The translations under genes were made by a program, and so were the position numbers. The notes beneath the pieces were generated by a model, which was not told the DNA's origin, searched no databases, and saw only the letters and a list, made by a program, of their open reading frames with translations. Source: Metopolophium dirhodum (lineage: Eukaryota; Arthropoda; Insecta; Hemiptera; Aphididae). From it: a DNA stretch of 64,000 nucleotides. Positions 57,781-64,000 of the stretch are shown here, piece after piece. Where the stretch lies: positions 6,262,001 to 6,326,000 of the forward strand of contig NC_083560.1 of NCBI RefSeq assembly GCF_019925205.1, read 5' to 3'. The first letter of the stretch is position 1. Each line of letters begins with the position of its first letter.

Positions 57781-60700
57781 ATAGCGTCTCTTCAAGATGC
57801 TGACTACGAAAACTGCAAGTGCGACGCACTGCTGCGCGTCCTCACTAGAATTTCAATAAAGGGCCTCTGCGACTACTTTAGTAGCGTCGCTTCTGCATGT
57901 GTGTTCCGTGATTGCGATCTGCCGACTGTGTCCTCACTGGAAATATATGTAATAGCGCCTCCTTTTACAGAATAATTGACAACGCTAGTTTTGATAACGA
58001 GGATTAATACTTATAATATACTAAAGGCACGTATGGTACCCACTGGTGCGTACTTATCTGAAATAATAAAACGTATACCTAATATATTATATAGCCTGTA
58101 TAATTTTGTGAATATTACTTATTTTGAGTTTTAATGTTTTTTTTTTTTTTTTATTGGTGAATTCTGTATTATGAATATAATTTGCTTCAACAACGAACAT
58201 CACTGCCACCATTTGTTGTGTTTACTTTTCGGTTATATCCGTTGTGGGTTTGTAGTTTCGTCTTCGATGTGGAAACAACTATATTATTTTTAGATTGATT
58301 CCCGGAGATTGATTCCCCTAACTGTTGTATTATGATTTTTGACTTAGCGTCTCTTCAAGATGCTGACTACGAAAATTGTTAGTGTGACGCACTGCTGCGC
58401 GTCCTCACTAGAATTTCAGTAAAGCGCCTCTGCGACTACTTTTATAGCGTCTCCTCAAGATGCTGACTACGAAAATTGCAAGTGCGACGCACTGCTGCGC
58501 GTCCTCACTAGAATATCAGTAAAGCGCCTCTGCGACTATTTTTGTAGCGTCTCTTCAAGATGCTGACTACGAAAATCGCAAGTGCGACGCACTGCTGCGC
58601 GTCCTCACTATAATATCAGTAAAGCGCCTCTGCTACTACTTTTGTAGCGTCTCCTCAAGATACTGACTACGAAAATCGCAAGTGAGACGCACTGCTGCGC
58701 GTCCTCACTAGAATATCAGTAAAGCGCCTCTGCGACTATTTTTGTAGCGTCTCTTCAAGATGCTGACTACGAAAATCGCAAGTGCAACGCACTGCTGCGC
58801 GTCCTCACTATAATATCAGTAAAGCGCCCCTGCTACTACTTTTGTAGCGTCTCCTCAAGATACTGACTACGAAAATCGCAAGTGAGACGCACTGCTGCGC
58901 GTCCTCACTAGAATATCAGTAAAGCGCCTCAGCGACTACTTTTGTAGCGTCTCCTCAAGATACTGACTACGAAAATCGCAAGTGAGACGCACTGCTGCGC
59001 GTCCTCACTAGAATATCAGTAAAGCACCTCTGCGACTACTTTTGTAGCGTCGCTTCTGCATGTGTGTTCCGTGAGTGCGTTCTCCCGACTGTGTCCTCAC
59101 TGGAAATATATGTAATAGCGCCTCCTTTTACAGAATAATTGACAACGCTAGTTTTGATGACGAGGATTAATATTAATAATATACCAAATGCACGTATGGT
59201 ACCCACTGGTGCGTACTTATCTGAAATAATAAAACGTATATCTTATATATTATATAGCCTGTATAATTTTGTGAATATTACTTATTTTGAGTTTTGATGT
59301 TTTTTTTTTTTTTTATTGATGAATTCTGTATTATGAATATAATTTACTTCAACAACGAACACCACTGCCACCATTTGTTGTGTTTACTTTTCGGTTATAT
59401 CCGTTGTGGGTTTGTAGGTTCGTCTTCGATGTGGAAACAACTATTTTATATTTAGATTGATTCCCGGAGATTGATTCCCCTAACTGTTGTATTATGATTT
59501 TTGACTTAGCGTCTCTTCAAGATGCTGACTACGAAAATTGTCAGTGTGACGCACTGCTGCGCGTCCTCACTAGAATTTCAGTAAAGCGCCTCTGCGACTA
59601 CTTTTATAGCGTCTCCTCAAGTTGCTGACTACGAAAATTGCAAGTGCGACGCACTGCTGCGCGTCCTCACTAGAATTTCAGTAAAGCGCCTCTGCAACTA
59701 CTTTTATAGCGTCTCTTCAAGATGCTGACTACGAAAACTGCAAGTGCGACGCACTGCTGCGCGTCCTCACTAGAATTTCAATAAAGGGCCTCTGCGACTA
59801 CTTTAGTAGCGTCGCTTCTGCATGTGTGTTCCGTGATTGCGATCTGCCGACTGTGTCCTCACTGGAAATATATGTAATAGCGCCTTCTTTTACAGAATAA
59901 TTGACAACGCTAGTTTTGATGACGAGGATTAATACTTATAATATACTAAACGCACGTATGGTACCCACTGGTGCGTACTTATCTGAAATAATAAAACGTA
60001 TACCTAATATATTATATAGCCTGTATAATTTTGTGAATATTACTTATTTTGAGTTTTAATGTTTTTTTTTTTTTTTTATTGGTGAATTCTGTATTATGAA
60101 TATAATTTGCTTCAACAACGAACATCACTGCCACCATTTGTTGTGTTTACTTTTCGGTTATATCCGTTGTGGGTTTGTAGTTTCGTCTTCGATGTGGAAA
60201 CAACTATATTATTTTTAGATTGATTCCCGGAGATTGATTCCCCTAACTGTTGTATTATGATTTTTGACTTAGCGTCTCTTCAAGATGCTGACTACGAAAA
60301 TTGTTAGTGTGACGCACTGCTGCGCGTCCTCACTAGAATTTCAGTAAAGCGCCTCTGCGACTACTTTTATAGCGTCTCCTCAAGATGCTGACTACGAAAA
60401 TTGCAAGTGCGACGCACTGCTGCGCGTCCTCACTAGAATATCAGTAAAGCGCCTCTGCGACTATTTTTGTAGCGTCTCTTCAAGATGCTGACTACGAAAA
60501 TCGCAAGTGCGACTTACTGCTGCGCGTCCTCACTAGAATTTCAATAAAGGGCCTCTGCGACTACTTTAGTAGCGTCGCTTCTGCATGTGTGTTCCGTGAT
60601 TGCGATCTGCCGACTGTGTCCTCACTGGAAATATATGTAATAGCGCCTTCTTTTACAGAATAATTGACAACGCTAGTTTTGATGACGAGGATTAATACTT

Positions 60701-63700
60701 ATAATATACTAAACGCACGTATGGTACCCACTGGTGCGTACTTATCTGAAATAATAAAACGTATACCTAATATATTATATAGCCTGTATAATTTTGTGAA
60801 TATTACTTATTTTGAGTTTTAATGTTTTTTTTTTTTTATATTGGTGAATTCTGTATTATGAATATAATTTGCTTCAACAACGAACATCACTGCCACCATT
60901 TGTTGTGTTTACTTTTCGGTTATATCCGTTGTGGGTTTGTAGTTTCGTCTTCGATGTGGAAACAACTATATTATTTTTAGATTGATTCCCGGAGATTGAT
61001 TCCCCTAACTGTTGTATTATGATTTTTGACTTAGCGTCTCTTCAAGATGCTGACTACGAAAATTGTTAGTGTGACGCACTGCTGCGCGTCCTCACTAGAA
61101 TTTCAGTAAAGCGCCTCTGCGACTACTTTTATAGCGTCTCCTCAAGATGCTGACTACGAAAATTGCAAGTGCGACGCACTGCTGCGCGTCCTCACTAGAA
61201 TATCAGTAAAGCGCCTCTGCGACTATTTTTGTAGCGTCTCTTCAAGATGCTGACTACGAAAATCGCAAGTGCGACGCACTGCTGCGCGTCCTCACTATAA
61301 TATCAGTAAAGCGCCTCTGCTACTACTTTTGTAGCGTCTCCTCAAGATACTGACTACGAAAATCGCAAGTGAGACGCACTGCTGCGCGTCCTCACTAGAA
61401 TATCAGTAAAGCGCCTCTGCGACTATTTTTGTAGCGTCTCTTCAAGATGCTGACTACGAAAATCGCAAGTGCAACGCACTGCTGCGCGTCCTCACTATAA
61501 TATCAGTAAAGCGCCCCTGCTACTACTTTTGTAGCGTCTCATCAAGATACTGACTACGAAAATCGCAAGTGAGACGCACTGCTGCGCGTCCTCACTAGAA
61601 TATCAGTAAAGCGCCTCAGCGACTACTTTTGTAGCGTCTCCTCAAGATACTGACTACGAAAATCGCAAGTGAGACGCACTGCTGCGCGTCCTCACTAGAA
61701 TATCAGTAAAGCGCCTCTGCGACTACTTTTGTAGCGTCGCTTCTGCATGTGTGTTCCGTGAGTGCGTTCTCCCGACTGTGTCCTCACTGGAAATATATGT
61801 AATAGCGCCTCCTTTTACAGAATAATTGACAACGCTAGTTTTGATGACGAGGATTAATATTAATAATATACCAAATGCACGTATGGTACCCACTGGTGCG
61901 TACTTATCTGAAATAATAAAACGTATATCTTATATATTATATAGCCTGTATAATTTTGTGAATATTACTTATTTTGAGTTTTGATGTTTTTTTTTTTTTT
62001 ATTGATGAATTCTGTATTATGAATATAATTTACTTCAACAACGAACACCACTGCCACCATTTGTTGTGTTTCCTTTTCGGTTATATCCTTTGTGGGTTTG
62101 TAGGTTCGTCTTCGATGTGGAAACAACTATATTATTTTTAGATTGATTCCCGGAGATTGATTCCCCTAACTGTTGTATTATGATTTTTGACTTAGCGTCT
62201 CTTCAAGATGCTGACTACGAAAATTGTCATTGTGACGCACTGCTGCGCGTCCTCACTAGAATTTCAGTAAAGCGCCTCTGCGACTACTTTTATAGCGTCT
62301 CCTCAAGATGCTGACTACGAAAATTGCAAGTGCGACGCACTGCTGCGCGTCCTCAATAGAATATCATTAAAGCGCCTCTGCGACTACTTTTATAGCGTCT
62401 CCTCAAGATGCTGACTACGAAAATCGCAAGTGCGACGCACTGCTGCGCGTCCTCACAAGAATATCAGTAAAGCGCCTCTGCAACTACTTTTATAGCGTCT
62501 CTTCAAGATGCTGACTACGGAAATCGCAAGTGCGACGCACTGCTGTGCGTACTCACTATAATTTCAGTAAAGCGCCCCTGCTACTACTTTTGTAGCGTCT
62601 CCTCAAGATACTGACTACGAAAATCGCAAGTGAGACGCACTGCTGCGCGTCCTCACTAGAATATCAGTAAAGCGCCTCAGCGACTACTTTTGTAGCGTCT
62701 CCTCAAGATACTGACTACGAAAATCGCAAGTGAGACGCACTGCTGCGCGTCCTCACTAGAATATCAGTAAAGCGCCTCTGCGACTACTTTTGTAGCGTCG
62801 CTTCTGCATGTGTGTTCCGTGAGTGCGTTCTCCCGACTGTGTCCTCACTGGAAATATATGTAATAGCGCCTCCTTTTACAGAATAATTGACAACGCTAGT
62901 TTTGATGACGAGGATTAATATTAATAATATACCAAATGCACGTATGGTACCCACTGGTGCGTACTTATCTGAAATAATAAAACGTATATCTTATATATTA
63001 TATAGCCTGTATAATTTTGTGAATATTACTTATTTTGAGTTTTGATGTTTTTTTTTTTTTTTATTGATGAATTCTGTATTATGAATATAATTTACTTCAA
63101 CAACGAACACCACTGCCACCATTTGTTGTGTTTCCTTTTCGGTTATATCCTTTGTGGGTTTGTAGGTTCGTCTTCGATGTGGAAACAACTATATTATTTT
63201 TAGATTGATTCCCGGAGATTGATTCCCCTAACTGTTGTATTATGATTTTTGACTTAGCGTCTCTTCAAGATGCTGACTACGAAAATCGTCATTGTGACGC
63301 ACTGCTGCGCGTCCTCACTAGAATTTCAGTAAAGCGCCTCTGCGACTACTTTTATAGCGTCTCCTCAAGATGCTGACTACGAAAATTGCAAGTGCGACGC
63401 ACTGCTGCGCGTCCTCACTAGAATTTCAGTAAAGCGCCTCTGCAACTACTTTTATAGCGTCTATTCAAGATGCTGACTACGAAAACTGCAAGTGCGACGC
63501 ACTGCTGCGCGTCCTCACTAGAATTTCAATAAAGGGCCTCTGCGACTACTTTAGTAGCGTCGCTTCTGCATGTGTGTTCCGTGATTGCGATCTGCCGACT
63601 GTGTCCTCACTGGAAATATATGTAATAGCGCCTTCTTTTACAGAATAATTGACAACGCTAGTTTTGATGACGAGGATTAATACTTATAATATACTAAACG

Positions 63701-64000
63701 CACGTATGGTACCCACTGGTGCGTACTTATCTGAAATAATAAAACGTATACCTAATATATTATATAGCCTGTATAATTTTGTGAATATTACTTATTTTGA
63801 GTTTTAATGTTTTTTTTTTTTTTTATTGGTGAATTCTGTATTATGAATATAATTTGCTTCAACAACGAACATCACTGCCACCATTTGTTGTGTTTACTTT
63901 TCGGTTATATCCGTTGTGGGTTTGTAGTTTCGTCTTCGATGTGGAAACAACTATATTATTTTTAGATTGATTCCCGGAGATTGATTCCCCTAACTGTTGT

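Larger units (their letters stand above)
44313..64000. repeat. Higher-order satellite array: 100-bp units plus about 460-bp spacer
   Basis: The 100-bp unit (gcgtctcctcaagatgctga ... then a GC-rich gacgcactgctgcgcgtc stretch ... cagtaaagcgcctctgc) repeats in runs. Each run ends at a spacer starting gcttctgcatgtgtgttcc, seen at about 44885, 45843, 47948, 48808, 49782, 50933, 51794, 52557, 53417, 54178, 54840, 55601, 56461, 57222, 57890, 59050, 59815, 60577, 61740, 62800 and 63562. Spacings of about 660, 760, 860, 960, 1060 and 1160 bp mean 2 to 7 units per run. The array is more GC- and CpG-rich than its AT-rich surroundings, has no gene apart from the inserted hAT, and runs past the window end. 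Confidence 0.95.

Noticed and set aside
44313..64000. CRISPR-like regular repeats
   Set aside because: The units are contiguous 100-bp tandem copies without unique spacers, in an insect-like genome; this is satellite DNA.
44313..64000. rDNA intergenic spacer
   Set aside because: No rRNA sequence borders the array and I do not recognise a known spacer unit; not excluded, but unsupported.
1..64000. tRNA or rRNA genes
   Set aside because: No cloverleaf-like A/B box pair or rRNA core sequence was recognised by eye; a covariance-model scan would be the proper test.

Overview
This is a eukaryotic, AT-rich, repeat-dominated stretch that looks like insect DNA, most probably aphid. The basis is the mix of Polinton, MULE, hAT and errantivirus-type LTR elements, small GT-AG introns, and a dispersed long-TIR repeat that I associate with aphid genomes from memory. 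Species is not determined. I see no convincing single-copy host gene; almost everything recognisable belongs to mobile elements or satellite DNA.

Layout. (1) 899-2633: short gypsy-type LTR element without genes, its two LTRs apparently identical. (2) 2.9-8.6 kb: mosaic of one dispersed DNA-transposon family (called family B here). (3) 8589-24622: a 16.0-kb Polinton/Maverick with long terminal inverted repeats. It carries decayed genes for a family-B DNA polymerase (split by introns), a retrovirus-type integrase fused in frame to an accessory region, a minor-capsid/penton-like protein, a major-capsid-like protein and several accessory proteins. A 1.1-kb hAT element is inserted just before the capsid gene. 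(4) 24808-32707: a 7.9-kb Mutator-like element (MULE) with minisatellite-built TIRs and a 9-bp target duplication. Its gene joins the C-terminal half of a MULE transposase to a zinc-binding module and a papain/USP-like cysteine-protease region. (5) 32.7-34.5 kb: the rest of the family-B copy that the MULE entered. (6) 36202-40021: remnant of an errantivirus-like LTR element keeping a broken env and one good 3' LTR. (7) 40231-43290: a second element with MULE-like features (9-bp target duplication, TIRs made of 152-bp tandem repeats) and no gene. (8) 44.3 kb to the window end: a GC-richer higher-order satellite in which runs of 2-7 copies of a 100-bp unit alternate with a spacer of about 460 bp. 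It is interrupted once by a 1.3-kb hAT element with an 8-bp target duplication.

How parts fit together. The Polinton genes once made a self-replicating, possibly virion-forming element; as read here every large one is broken, and the polymerase N-terminus, packaging ATPase and maturation protease are not found. The MULE gene is the only long, essentially intact reading frame (about 2.3 kb plus a spliced final exon), but the N-terminal half of its transposase is missing. Three DNA elements in a row carry tandem repeats inside their terminal inverted repeats, and a very large satellite follows, which suggests a locus where transposon ends seed arrays. Family assignments come from remembered family features, not from a search.
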